A DNA stretch of 64,000 nt from Streptomyces buecherae (GCF_014295035.1 NZ_CP060404.1:6302501-6366500), one strand, 5' to 3'. Shown: positions 30,501 through 38,918, counted from the first letter of the stretch. Program-made: numbers and translations. Notes: generated by a model not told the origin, from the sequence alone.

Positions 30501-31089
30501 AGTCGACGACCTTGCCGCTGATCGCGTCGACGAACACGTGCAGCCGGCTGGGGGAGGTCGCGGTCGCGCCGCTGAGGACGGTCTCCCAGGCCAGGTGCGC
30601 CTTGTTGTCCTTGACCCGGACCACGAGCCGGCGCGACTCGCGCTTGTCCACCTTCTTGAGCCGCGCGCGGCTGGTCTTCTCCGCCGCCGCCGCGGTGATC
30701 TTCGCCGTGGTGGAGACGTTGATCCGCGCCTTGGTGGCCGACTGGGTGCCGCGCACCTTGCCCTGCGCGTCCGCGAGGACGACGGCGTCCCCGCCGACCA
30801 CGGGCAGCCCGTGGTAGGTGCGCTCGTACGCGACCGAGTACAGGCCGCGCAGCCACGGCGTGACGCCGCGCCGCTCGTACTGCTCGTTCGGGCCCTTGGC
30901 CAGCGCGTCCAGGCCGCTCGCGGTGGCCTGGTCGGCGGCGGCGACGGCCCGGTCGGCCGGCTTGGGCTTGGCGGTGGCGGTCCGCGGGTTCTCCGCGGGT
31001 GCCGCCGTCGCCGTGGATACGGCGGGCAGCGCGGCTATGCCGAGGGTGACGGCCAAAGACACGCCGACCACCGTGATTCTTCGTAGCAC
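27580..31089 (-). CDS. Giant secreted protease: M4 thermolysin-like plus M28 aminopeptidase fusion
   Basis: 1169 aa. Signal peptide (VLRRITVVGVSLAVTLGIAA, cleavage near ATAAP); FTP/PepSY-type propeptide (about 45-200); M4 catalytic domain (about 210-510) with zinc motif HEYGH (334-338), third ligand about E356 in GLGEATGD and a TEVHAAAGP histidine as proton donor. A beta-sandwich repeat (about 525-615) leads to an M28 peptidase: H719-D721, D731 in GINDNASG, E765/E766 in WWTDEEQG, D794, and a late CYHQACD His. A second copy of the beta-sandwich (about 930-1010) and a C-terminal jelly-roll carbohydrate/adhesion-like module finish it. The GTG at 31089 has AAGGAG. Typically each peptidase is a separate protein; the fusion would combine endo- and aminopeptidase activity. 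Confidence 0.93.
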   Translation of the reverse strand: MLRRITVVGVSLAVTLGIAALPAVSTATAAPAENPRTATAKPKPADRAVAAADQATASGLDALAKGPNEQYERRGVTPWLRGLYSVAYERTYHGLPVVGGDAVVLADAQGKVRGTQSATKARINVSTTAKITAAAAEKTSRARLKKVDKRESRRLVVRVKDNKAHLAWETVLSGATATSPSRLHVFVDAISGKVVDSYDDVRAGTGNSKWNGPNPLTIDTTASGSQFQLKDPKRPGLSCADYSGGSVMTKSSDSWGNGNPTSKETGCVDAMWGAQKEWDMLKDWLGRNGHNGNGGSWPVRVGLNEMNAYWDGSRITIGHNRANEWISAMDVIGHEYGHGIDQFTPGGANNENGLGEATGDIFGALTEAYANEPAPYDTPGDYLVGEMINLSGSGPIRNMYDPQKVSNHPRCYSSSIPNTEVHAAAGPLNHWFYLLSEGSNPGGSKPTSPTCNNSTVTGVGIQTAGKVFYGGMLLKTSGMTHKRYRTATLTAAKGLDASCDLFRKTQAAWDAISVPAQPGDPTCTSQGGDFAVSVSPSAGSVDPGSAATATIGTSTTSGEAQSVTLSATGAPAGASVTFTPATVTSGASSTMKVTTSTSTAPGTYPITITAKGTATHTAQYTLTVGGSGPGTGAPDIDVAKVRAHLTEFQSIASRNGGNRRSTSQGYRDSVAYVKGKLQAAGYTVTEQPCTSGCTSGAGPNLIAEWPKGDAANTYMFGAHLDSVGAGPGINDNASGSAALLETALALAEKNPNMKNRVRFGWWTDEEQGLNGSDFYVRSLSSTQRSQIKAYYNFDMIGSVNGGYFINHITSAAAKPMKEYWDSLQLQPEENTEGAGRSDDYSFEQAGIASSGYATGASYRKTAAQAAKWGGTSGGAYDPCYHQACDTTNNINATALNRGVDGIAYTLWKQAVSETAPVDDFSLSVEPGSGTVEPGATASATVITATTNGSAQSVRLSAAGLPSGAQATFDPETVTSGGKAAVKIATSAQTPAGTYPITITGTGTATHSATYTLTVGSGTPGCDEQLIVNGGFENGSAPWTGSTGAIGSQAGQTAHTGTRYAWLGGYGNATSDTISQTVTVPTGCTSATLGYWLHVDTDETENTPYDQFTIKVNGTTVETLDNTDAASGYQERSVDLSQYAGQRITVTFTSVEDAYLQTSFVVDDVTLKVT

Positions 31090-31658
31090 GTTGGCTCCTT
31101 GGGGATCGCGAGCTGCACGATTCGTGGGGTTCTGTTGAGCCGCCCGGTCAGGGCCACGCGCAGGGCGTACGCCGACCGCCAGGGGCCCGGCCGCATCGCG
31201 TCGCACACAACATGTCCATGACTAAGCCGCCGCACCGTCACACCTGGGGGCGTGCGGCGTCAACGGATCGCCGGGCCGGCGGGGCTTCTGGCAACAACCG
31301 GAAAGGTCCGCCCGATATCCGGACGCGGCGGGGCGGGGCGTCCGCCGAGCGCGCCACGACGTGCCCGCGCGGCCCCGCCCGGCGCCGGTGAGGCCCCGCG
31401 ACCTGGAGGCCGGGCCGCGCACCGCTGGGGCGTGGGCCGTGCGGCGATGGGGCGGAGGCCGTGTGGCGACGGGGTACGGGCCGTGCGGCGGTCGGGCGTG
31501 GGGCGTGCGCGGGCGCGCGCGGGTCCGGCCGCCGGGCCGAGGCGGGACGCCACGCCGTGACAGGGGCGGGCCTGGCGGGGGCGAGCCTGGCAGGGCTGGC
31601 CCCGCCAGCGGGCACCCCGCCGCCAGGCGACTCCAGGTCCGGCTCCGGCCCCGGGTGG
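31090..31658. other. 569-bp gap upstream of the protease
   Basis: Should contain the protease promoter (minus strand) but I could not pick one confidently. Contains a 22-bp tandem repeat (listed). Very GC-rich frames on both strands are shadows without motifs. Confidence 0.4.
31435..31500. repeat. 22-bp imperfect tandem repeat, three copies
   Basis: GGCCGTGCGGCG recurs at 31435, 31457 (as GGCCGTGTGGCG) and 31479 with exactly 22-bp spacing. It lies downstream of the XRE gene stop. Confidence 0.65.
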
Positions 31659-33074
31659 TCAGCCCTCCAGGGCGCGCAGCCGGTCGCCGAACTCGCGTAC
31701 CGCGTGCAGGTCGCCCCAGCGCCCGACGAGGCGGGCCGCCAGGCCGCGCAGCTCGCGGGAGATGGTCATCTGCCGGGCGCGGCCCGCCTGTTCGAGGACC
31801 GGGCCGACCAGGGCGAGGGCGCCGTCCGGGTCGCCGGCGCACGCGTGGCAGTCGGCCAGGCGCACCGTCAACAGCAGGCGTGCCAGGGCCATCCGGGGCG
31901 GCAGGTGCGCGAGCGAACTGGCCGTCGCCCGCGCCGCGTCCCGGGCGGTGGCCGGGTCGTCGGTGGTGGCCGCCAGGTCGCGCAGCGCCCCGCCCACCGC
32001 CGACTCGACCCGTAACAACCCCTCCGCGCCGCACAGCCACGGCGCCTCGGCCTCGTCCCGCGCGTCCAGTGCGGCGAGTCTGCGGCGGGCGAGCGCGGCC
32101 TGTCGTCTGGTCTCCGCGCCGTCGCCGAGGACGGCGTACGCCCGCGCCTGGTAGGCGTGCGTCAGTGTCATCACCCAGCCGCGGCCGGAGTCGACGGCGG
32201 CGATGTTCTGGGCGTAGCCCAGGGCGGCCGTCGGGTCGCCGTCGACCCGCGCCAGGGTGCTCAGGTCGCTGGGCAGGATGCCGCGGGCCACGACGTCGTC
32301 GGTGCTCTGCGCCCAGCGAAGGCCGTGGCAGAACCAGGCCATGGCGATGGCGCTCTGCCCGCGCTCCATCCGCAGCCGGCCCGCCAACTGCGCGTAGTCG
32401 GCGGCCAGTCGGAGCTGCGCGGTGGGGAAGGTGCCCGTGACGTGCACCGCCTCGGCCCAGGCCACCACGGAGCGCAGTACCCGTTCCACGGTGCTCACCA
32501 GGGTCGCCGTCGGCGTCGCGGTCGTGCTCAGCCGTACCTGCGCGCTGAGCAGACCCGCCAGGCCGTGCACGGTGTCCGGGTCCGAGGCCACCGGCAGCCG
32601 GTCCTCGGCGGCCCGCTGCACCCGCGCGAGCAGCGCGCGGGTCTCACCGAGCGCGGGCACCGCGCAGTCCACCCGCTCGTGCAGCGGACAGCGCGGCCCC
32701 TGTACGGAGAGCCGGGTCGGCCAGTCGTCCACGGCCAGCGGCCCCAGCAGACGCGGCTGCCGCCCGCCGGGCACCGGCCAGAACAGCGACGCCGCGTCCC
32801 AGGGCGAGCCGCCCGGCCAGCTCATCGGCGAGCCGTGCGCGCCGGCCGCGATCGCCGACAGCTCGCCCCCGGCGCCGAGCACCGCGTCGAGCCGGCGCAC
32901 CAGGCTCGCCGGCAGCTCCCGCTTCCCGCTCTCCCACTTGCTGACCACGCTGTGGTGGTAGCCGAGGCGCAGTCCGAGTTGGTGCTGGGTCAGCCCCGCG
33001 CGCCGCCGGCAGTGCCGAAGCTGTCGTCCGAACTCGGTCCACACTCCCGACACCGGGGCGTCCTTGACGGGCAT
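31659..33074 (-). CDS. XRE-family regulator with TPR-like C-terminal domain
   Basis: 471 aa. Helix-turn-helix at about 15-70 (QLRHCRRRAGLTQHQLGLRL and YHHSVVSKWESGKREL); the remaining ~390 residues are helical and Ala/Leu-rich with repeating pairs, as in tetratricopeptide-type sensor regions of large Streptomyces XRE proteins. ATG 33074 has AGGAG seven bases upstream. No obvious partner: the P450 gene ends 203 bp upstream on the same strand. Ligand unknown. Confidence 0.82.
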   Translation of the reverse strand: MPVKDAPVSGVWTEFGRQLRHCRRRAGLTQHQLGLRLGYHHSVVSKWESGKRELPASLVRRLDAVLGAGGELSAIAAGAHGSPMSWPGGSPWDAASLFWPVPGGRQPRLLGPLAVDDWPTRLSVQGPRCPLHERVDCAVPALGETRALLARVQRAAEDRLPVASDPDTVHGLAGLLSAQVRLSTTATPTATLVSTVERVLRSVVAWAEAVHVTGTFPTAQLRLAADYAQLAGRLRMERGQSAIAMAWFCHGLRWAQSTDDVVARGILPSDLSTLARVDGDPTAALGYAQNIAAVDSGRGWVMTLTHAYQARAYAVLGDGAETRRQAALARRRLAALDARDEAEAPWLCGAEGLLRVESAVGGALRDLAATTDDPATARDAARATASSLAHLPPRMALARLLLTVRLADCHACAGDPDGALALVGPVLEQAGRARQMTISRELRGLAARLVGRWGDLHAVREFGDRLRALEG

Positions 33075-33277
33075 GGCCAACTCCTGTCCGTGACTGCGCG
33101 CCCATCGCCCGCTGGCGACGGCGGCTTTCGCAGGGCCCACCTACCGGATGCTGCTGCGTCGGCTGAGCCCGGAGATTAACGGTTCAGGGATTGCGGCGTA
33201 TATGCGCTTTACCCAAAGCTGACGTGTTGCCCCGAGCTTGACGTGCGGGCGACCCCGTGGCGGCCGGGAACCGGCCG

Positions 33278-34540
33278 TCAGCCCGCCCCGCCGCCCGTGA
33301 GCCGGACCGGGAGGGTGTGCGTGCTGTTGCCGATGAAGCTCGGGTGCGGCGGCAACTCGGCCTCCGGCACCGCCAGGGCGAGGTCCGGGAACCGCTCGTA
33401 GAGCATGCTCAGCGCGAGGGTCGCCTCCATCCGGGCCAGCGGGGCGCCCAAGCAGTAGTGCGGGCCGTGGCTGAACGCCAGGTTCCGCACGTCGGTCTCG
33501 CGCGTGACGTCGAACCGGTCGGCGCTTCGCCCGTACGCCAGCGGATCGCGCCCCGCCGCCGTGTACGAGGCGAGCACCGGGGCGCCGCGCGGGATGACCG
33601 TGTCGCCGACGGTCAGGTCGGTGGTCGGGTAGCGGAACGGGAAGTAGCTGACCGGACTGTCGTAGCGCAGCGTCTCCTCGACCACCGCGTCCCAGCCGAC
33701 CTCGCCGGCGAGCACGCGGGCCAACTGGTCGCGGTGGGCGCACAACGCCCGTACCGCGTTGGTGATCAGGTGCAGGTTGGTCTCGTGCCCGGCGATGACG
33801 ACCAGCAGCAGCGTGGCGGCCAACTCCTCCTCGCTGAGCCGGTCCCCGTCCTCCTCCCGGGCCGCGATCAGCGCGCTGGTCAGGTCGTCCCCGGGGTCGG
33901 CCCGCCGGTCGGCGGCCACCCGGGACAGGACCGCGTACATCTCCTCGGTGGCGGCGCGGGCCCGCCGCGGGGCGGTGGCGGTGCTGACGATGTCGTGCGA
34001 CAGCTCGTGCAGCCGCCGCTCGTACGCCGGCGCCACGCCGAGCAGTTCGCAGATCACGCCGAGCGGCAGCGGCAGGGCGAAGCGCTCGCGCAGGTCCACC
34101 ACGCCGTCCGGGTCCCGGGCCGCCGCGTCGGCCACCTGGTCGAGCAGCGCCCGGGTGCGCTCCCGCACGCGCGGGCGCAGCGCCTCCACCCGGCGCGGCG
34201 TGAACGCCCTGCTGACCAGGGCGCGCAACCGGCGGTGCTCGTCGCCGTCCGCGGTGGTCATGCCCCGGACGGTGGCGAACGCGGTCAGCGGCCAGCCCGC
34301 GGGCAGGTCGCCGGCGTGCAGCGCGGCGAAGTGGCGGGAATCCTTGGCGACGGCGGGGTCCTGGAGGAACTCCGCCAGCTCCGCGTGCCGCACGACGGCG
34401 TACGCGCACACCTCACCCGGCAGTACGAGCGGGACCGCCGCGCCGCGCTCGCGCAGGGCGGCGTTGACGGCGTGCTGGTCGACCCCGTGCGGGTCGAGCC
34501 GGTGTGGGAGGCTGACAGGGCAGCGCTGGGGGTCGCTCAT
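33278..34540 (-). CDS. Cytochrome P450
   Basis: 420 aa bacterial class I P450 (CYP105/107-like in general layout; I cannot assign a family). I-helix oxygen motif AGHETN, K-helix ExxR as EETLR, and heme loop FSHGPHYCLGAPLARME with the thiolate cysteine. Start at ATG 34540 (MSDPQRCPVS) with a GGAG site. Divergent from a 2-oxoglutarate oxygenase 155 bp away; two oxidative enzymes sharing a promoter region suggests joint tailoring of one molecule. No redox partner is adjacent; the FAD reductase at 49.9 kb could serve. Confidence 0.93.
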   Translation of the reverse strand: MSDPQRCPVSLPHRLDPHGVDQHAVNAALRERGAAVPLVLPGEVCAYAVVRHAELAEFLQDPAVAKDSRHFAALHAGDLPAGWPLTAFATVRGMTTADGDEHRRLRALVSRAFTPRRVEALRPRVRERTRALLDQVADAAARDPDGVVDLRERFALPLPLGVICELLGVAPAYERRLHELSHDIVSTATAPRRARAATEEMYAVLSRVAADRRADPGDDLTSALIAAREEDGDRLSEEELAATLLLVVIAGHETNLHLITNAVRALCAHRDQLARVLAGEVGWDAVVEETLRYDSPVSYFPFRYPTTDLTVGDTVIPRGAPVLASYTAAGRDPLAYGRSADRFDVTRETDVRNLAFSHGPHYCLGAPLARMEATLALSMLYERFPDLALAVPEAELPPHPSFIGNSTHTLPVRLTGGGAG

Positions 34541-34695
34541 CGACCATCTCCCCGTGGAGGGCGGACCGTTGCGGGTCAGGGTAGCCACGGAATAGCAGAT
34601 TCCCCCGGGGGCGGGAAGGCGCCGAAGCTCAGAACTACCTCAACAATCAGCCAGTTCGCGGACGGGCCGGGGTTCGGTTTCCTAGGCTCGTGATC

Positions 34696-35790
34696 ATGAC
34701 CGCTACACCGGCGCCCGGGCCCCTCCGCAAGCGACGGCCCGCCGCGAGCCCCCACCCGCCGGCAGGCGCGCCGGACCCGGCACACCACCACGCGCCGGCC
34801 GGCCCCCACGCCACCGCGCCCACGCCGCCCCGGCCCACACCGGCCCCCTCCACCTCGGCCCCGTCCACCTCGATCCCGTCGCTGCCGCGTGCCGCCGCGC
34901 CGCTGCCCGACGAGGACCCGCGACACTACCTGGAGCACGGCGCCCGGCTGCTCCGCGAGTGCCTGCCCGCCGCCACGTTGGAGCGCCTCGCGCGCTGGCG
35001 CGCCGCCCCCACGCCGTGGCTGGAACTGACGGGGTTGCCGCGGCCCGAGACCGAGGTACCGACCCCGCGCACCGGCTTCTGCGACGAGTCGCTGCTGACC
35101 GTCCCCAACCTGGTCCACTTCGGGCTGCTGCACCTGCTCGGCCTGGAGCCGATCGCCTACCGCTGGGAGAACCACGGCCGCCTCTTCCGCAACGTCGCCC
35201 CGAGCCCCGGCGCCGCCCGGAGCCAGACCTCCTGGGGCTACGCCACCGGCCTGGACTGGCACACCGACGACTCCGTGCTCGACCACCGCGCGGACGGCGC
35301 GGCAGCGGAATCCATTCCGCACTTCCTCTCCTTCTACGGCATGCGCAACACCGAGCGCGTCCCGACCTGGCTGCTCCCCGTCGACGAGGTCCTCGCCGGC
35401 CTGCCCGCCGCCACCGCCGACGCGCTGCGCCTACCGGACTTCGACGTCACCGCCCCCGAGTCGTACGCCCCCACCCACGCCGACACCGCCGGCAGGCCGC
35501 CGCTGCGCACCGGCGTGCCCCTGCTGTGGACGCTGCCGGGCGGAGCGGTCGGCCTGCGGTACGGGCCGGGGCGGGTCACCGGGCGTACGCCGGCGGCGCG
35601 CGAGGCGCTGGCGCGGTTCGAGGCCCGGATCGCCGCCTGCGAGGGCGAGCCGGTGATGGTGGAGGCGGGCGGCTTCCAGATCTTCGACAACCGTAGGGTG
35701 ATGCACCGGCGGCTCCCGTTCGAGCCCGCCGCCGCGGACCGCGCACGCTGGCTGCGCCGCTGCTACGCGCGGAGCACCGCGGCGGCCTGA
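34696..35790 (+). CDS. Fe(II)/2-oxoglutarate oxygenase, clavaminate synthase/amino acid hydroxylase type
   Basis: 364 aa. A Pro/Ala/Ser-rich N-terminal ~70 residues precede the double-stranded beta-helix. Iron ligands HTD (H189, in GLDWHTDDSVLD) and the distal His in IFDNRRVMHRRLPF; the layout SFYGMRN after the first ligands and DNRR before the last one resembles the Asn/Arg beta-hydroxylase (VioC/AsnO) branch rather than TauD itself. A TAGGCT -10 box (34683-34688) ends 7 bases before the ATG at 34696, so the mRNA may be leaderless; a GTG at 34690 is the alternative start. Substrate unknown. Confidence 0.8.
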   Translation: MTATPAPGPLRKRRPAASPHPPAGAPDPAHHHAPAGPHATAPTPPRPTPAPSTSAPSTSIPSLPRAAAPLPDEDPRHYLEHGARLLRECLPAATLERLARWRAAPTPWLELTGLPRPETEVPTPRTGFCDESLLTVPNLVHFGLLHLLGLEPIAYRWENHGRLFRNVAPSPGAARSQTSWGYATGLDWHTDDSVLDHRADGAAAESIPHFLSFYGMRNTERVPTWLLPVDEVLAGLPAATADALRLPDFDVTAPESYAPTHADTAGRPPLRTGVPLLWTLPGGAVGLRYGPGRVTGRTPAAREALARFEARIAACEGEPVMVEAGGFQIFDNRRVMHRRLPFEPAAADRARWLRRCYARSTAAA

Positions 35791-35882
35791 CCCGGCGCCA
35801 CCGGGGCCACGCCGCACGGGCCGGCGGCCCGCGGCCGGGAAAGGGGCGGCCGCGGCCCGATGCGACGGCCTGAGAGGCGACG

Positions 35883-36662
35883 ATGCACGACATATCCCTG
35901 CTGACGCTGGCCCTGCTGTGCCTGGCGGCGGCCATGGCGGGCTGGATCGACGCGGTGGTCGGCGGCGGCGGGCTGCTCCAACTCCCCGCACTGCTCGTCG
36001 GCCTGCCGCACGTGCCGGCGGCGCACGTCCTCGGCACGAACAAGGCGGTCGCGGTCGTCGGCACGTCGGCCGCCGCGATCACCTACACGCGCAAGGCCCC
36101 GGTGGACGTGCCCACGGCCATCCGCATCGGCGTCGCCGCGGTCGCCGGCTCCTTCGGCGGCGCGTTCTTCGCCGCCGGCATCAACAGCGCCGTCCTGCGC
36201 CCGCTGATCATGGTGGTGCTGCTGGCGGTGCTGGCCTTCGTCCTGCTGCGCCCCACGTTCGGCGCGAGCCCCGGCGCGGGCCCGGTCACCCGCAACCGCG
36301 TACTGACCGCCATCCTCGTCGCGGGCCTCGGCATCGGCTTCTACGACGGCCTGATCGGCCCCGGCACCGGCACGTTCCTGGTCATCGCCTTCGCCGCGAT
36401 CCTGCACATGGACCTGGTCACGGCGTCGGCCACCACGAAGGTCGTCAACACCTGCACCAACCTCGGCGCGTTGGCCATGTTCACCGCCCAGGGCGCCGTC
36501 CTGTGGTCCATCGCCGCACCCATGGCCCTGTTCAACCTGGCCGGCGGCATGCTGGGCGCCCACATGGCCCTCAAACGGGGGAGCGGCTTCGTGCGCGTGG
36601 TGCTGGTCGTGGTCGTCGTCACCCTGGTCTGCAAGCTGGGTTACGACCAGTGGGTGGCCTGA
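35883..36662 (+). CDS. TSUP-family (TauE/SafE) membrane transporter
   Basis: 259 aa with about 8 hydrophobic helices in two similar halves. Each half starts with the family signature: WIDAVVGGGGLLQLP near residue 20 and YDGLIGPGTGTFLVIAF near 158, each followed by TNKAV/TTKVVN. Members export sulfite, sulfoacetate or other organosulfur anions or act as permeases; the real substrate is unknown. A GAGAGG site precedes the ATG. Starts 92 bp behind the oxygenase on the same strand, so co-transcription is possible. Confidence 0.88.
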   Translation: MHDISLLTLALLCLAAAMAGWIDAVVGGGGLLQLPALLVGLPHVPAAHVLGTNKAVAVVGTSAAAITYTRKAPVDVPTAIRIGVAAVAGSFGGAFFAAGINSAVLRPLIMVVLLAVLAFVLLRPTFGASPGAGPVTRNRVLTAILVAGLGIGFYDGLIGPGTGTFLVIAFAAILHMDLVTASATTKVVNTCTNLGALAMFTAQGAVLWSIAAPMALFNLAGGMLGAHMALKRGSGFVRVVLVVVVVTLVCKLGYDQWVA

Positions 36663-36799
36663 GCCCGCTTCGGTCCCTCGCCGGGCGAGACGATTCTTCG
36701 CGATCTTGGCGTGCAAGTTCCCGCAAGTCGGTGGCAGTGACGCTGAGTTGTCGGCAAGTGTGGTCTCGGTAATCACCGATCGAGCGGGAGGCTTGCGCG

Positions 36800-37324
36800 A
36801 TGACTGGCGTTCCCACCTTCCAGGAACTGTTCACCGCCTGCCGGGAGTCCGCACTCCACTTGGAGATGCGCGACGGATACATGCGCAGCGACGCGAACTT
36901 CCGGGCGTGGCAGAAAGGGGAGTACGGCGCGAAGGAAGCCACCGACCCCACGCGTCCCTGGCTGAACCTCATGCGTGAGGTGACGGGGCGCGGTGTGGCC
37001 GTGCGCAGGGCCCGCATCGTGTCGGAGCCACTGAGTGACTACGTGCGCTACGAGTACGACGTGACGGCGGGCAACGTGGCCGGCGGTGAGCAGGTCCGCT
37101 GGCTGCCCAGGCGCCGGGCAACGGATCTGGCCCTGCCCGGCAACGACTTCTGGCTGTTCGACGGGGAAACGCTGCTGATCAACCACTTCGATGGGGAGGG
37201 CGAGCTGACTCCGCAGGGCGACAAGGAGCTGATCACCGACCCCGCGGTGATCAAGTTGTGCGCGTCGGCATTCGGAGCTGTGTGGGATCGGGCTACGCCA
37301 CATGAAGATTACCGACCAGCCTGA
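36800..37324 (+). CDS. DUF6879 family protein
   Basis: 174 aa, soluble. Recognised by FQELFTACRESALHLEMRDG at the N terminus, the central RGVAVRRARIVSEPLSDY and WLPRRRATDLALPGNDFWLF. This family of unknown function regularly sits beside XRE/DUF5753 regulators in actinobacteria, as here (next gene 5-30 bp away). It may be the effector or partner of that regulator. Confidence 0.8.
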   Translation: MTGVPTFQELFTACRESALHLEMRDGYMRSDANFRAWQKGEYGAKEATDPTRPWLNLMREVTGRGVAVRRARIVSEPLSDYVRYEYDVTAGNVAGGEQVRWLPRRRATDLALPGNDFWLFDGETLLINHFDGEGELTPQGDKELITDPAVIKLCASAFGAVWDRATPHEDYRPA

Positions 37325-37329
37325 TTCGT

Positions 37330-38188
37330 GTGCTCGTCCGGGAAACTGATGCCGTGCCTTCGCCGTCATCCAGTGCCCAGGAAGCCAGAAGAGCCCTTGG
37401 CCAGCGCCTCCGGGAGATCCGGAAGGAAACTTCGCTCACCGCGAGAGCGCTGGCCAAGCGTGCCGGTTGGCACGAGTCGAAATGCTCCCGTCTTGAGAAC
37501 GGGAAGACCCGGCCCTCTGAGGAAGATCTGCGCGTATGGACACTGCACTGCGGAGCGCTTGATCAACTCGATGATCTCATCGCCTTTGTCCGCAACATGG
37601 ATGGCATGTACGTCGAGTGGCACCGCGTCATGCGCGGTGGTCTGCGCAGGCTGCAGGAGAGTGACGTATCGCTCTACGAGGTGACCCGGAGATACGAGCC
37701 AGGCGTCATCCCGGGGCTGCTGCAGACTCCTGGCTATGCGGCTGCGCTGATGGGCGACATCATTGACTTCCATCAACTGCCGGATGAACACCAAGGCCGC
37801 GGTCGCCGTTCGGATGGAGCGTCAACGTGTCCTTTGCCGCGGTGACCACACCTTCGCGATGGTGCTTGAAGAATCCGCGTTGCGGACCCGCATCGGGGGA
37901 GCTGAAGTCATGGCGGCGCAGCTCGGTCATCTGTTGGTTGCGGCGTCGTTGCCGCGCGTCAGTCTGGGGATTATCCCGGCGAGCGTCGATCGGCGCATGT
38001 GTCCGGCAGAAGGGTTCTGGGTATTTGACGACGACCGCGTGAAGGTTGAGCTCGTATCGGCTGAAGTGACCGTTACGCAGCCTCAAGAAATCGAGCTGTA
38101 CGCAAGGACTTTTGCGGGAATGAGTGCACTGGCGGTTCATGGTGGGCCCGCCCGGAATCTCATTACTTCGGCAATCAATTCGCTGTAG
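37330..38188 (+). pseudogene. XRE/DUF5753 regulator broken by a one-base insertion
   Basis: The first part (37330-37845, or from GTG 37354) encodes the helix-turn-helix (REIRKETSLTARALAKRAGW) and the start of DUF5753 (GVIPGLLQTPGYAAALMGDI). It then leaves frame; the remainder (AAVAVRMERQRVL to NLITSAINSL) continues in the next frame up to 38188. Removing one A of the AA at 37787-37788 turns PDEHQ into PDDTKAAV, which aligns with MPDDTEEAV of the neighbouring paralogue, so the shift is an insertion of one base. Either a real pseudogene or an assembly error. Codon usage is less GC-biased than in flanking genes. Confidence 0.82.
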
Positions 38189-38205
38189 TTGAGACGAGGC
38201 GCTAC

Positions 38206-38811
38206 GTGAAAGACGAAACTTATGTCCCTTGGTCGCTCATGACGCAGTCGGGCCTGCGCCCGCTGCAAGACGCCATGAACCAAAAGGAGCGGAGCACGAA
38301 AGTGTTTCGCTGCTACCAGTCACATCTCGTGCCTGGCCTGCTGCAGACTCCCGCCTATGCCGCCGCCGTGATGGGAGCGATCATCGCCTTCGAAGCGATG
38401 CCCGACGACACGGAGGAGGCCGTCGCGGCCCGGATGCGGCGCCAACACGTGCTCCACGAAGACGGCCTTACCTTCATGTTGGTGATCGAGGAGTGGGTGT
38501 TGCGAGCGCAGATCGGGGGTGCCACGGTCATGGGCGAGCAACTGGATCGACTTGACCAGGTAATGGCTATGCCTCGCGTGTCGCTCGGAGTGATCCCCAT
38601 GAACGCCACTCGTCCGATGCGCCCGGTTGCTGGGTTTTGGATCTTCGACGATGCCGAGGTGACGCACGAGTTGTGCGCGGGCAGCGTCAGGATCACCACC
38701 CCCGCCGAGATCGACATCTACGCCCGCACCCACGCCGAACTCGCCGGGATGGCGGTCTACGGCGAGCAGGCCCGTGCGCTGATCGAGGACGCCCGCGCCG
38801 CGCTCGGGTGA
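38206..38811 (+). CDS. Orphan DUF5753 domain protein lacking its helix-turn-helix
   Basis: 201 aa. The whole protein is the DUF5753 domain normally fused behind an XRE helix-turn-helix: LVPGLLQTPAYAAAVMGAII, RMRRQHVLHEDGLTFMLVIE, MPRVSLGVIPMNATRPM and FWIFDDAEV all align with the broken paralogue directly upstream. It begins at GTG 38206 with no DNA-binding part, so it looks like a tandem duplicate that lost its N terminus. It may still fold and bind ligand or partner. Confidence 0.78.
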   Translation: MKDETYVPWSLMTQSGLRPLQDAMNQKERSTKVFRCYQSHLVPGLLQTPAYAAAVMGAIIAFEAMPDDTEEAVAARMRRQHVLHEDGLTFMLVIEEWVLRAQIGGATVMGEQLDRLDQVMAMPRVSLGVIPMNATRPMRPVAGFWIFDDAEVTHELCAGSVRITTPAEIDIYARTHAELAGMAVYGEQARALIEDARAALG

Positions 38812-38918
38812 AGCGCGCGCAAGTTCGCGCACATCCGTGGAGGGCCGCTGACCCCGCTTCGTAGCTTCCTGCTCAGCGCGGCGCTGCCGAGCGTCGCCGA
38901 ACAGGAAGGACGAAGCCG

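Noticed and set aside
27097..31086. 1329-codon open frame on the plus strand
   Set aside because: Antisense to the giant protease; low-complexity Arg/Val/Gly/Ala content, no family motifs.
33278..36662. Part of a large secondary-metabolite cluster
   Set aside because: No polyketide, peptide synthetase, terpene or RiPP enzyme is visible in the window; only a small oxidative pair remains plausible.
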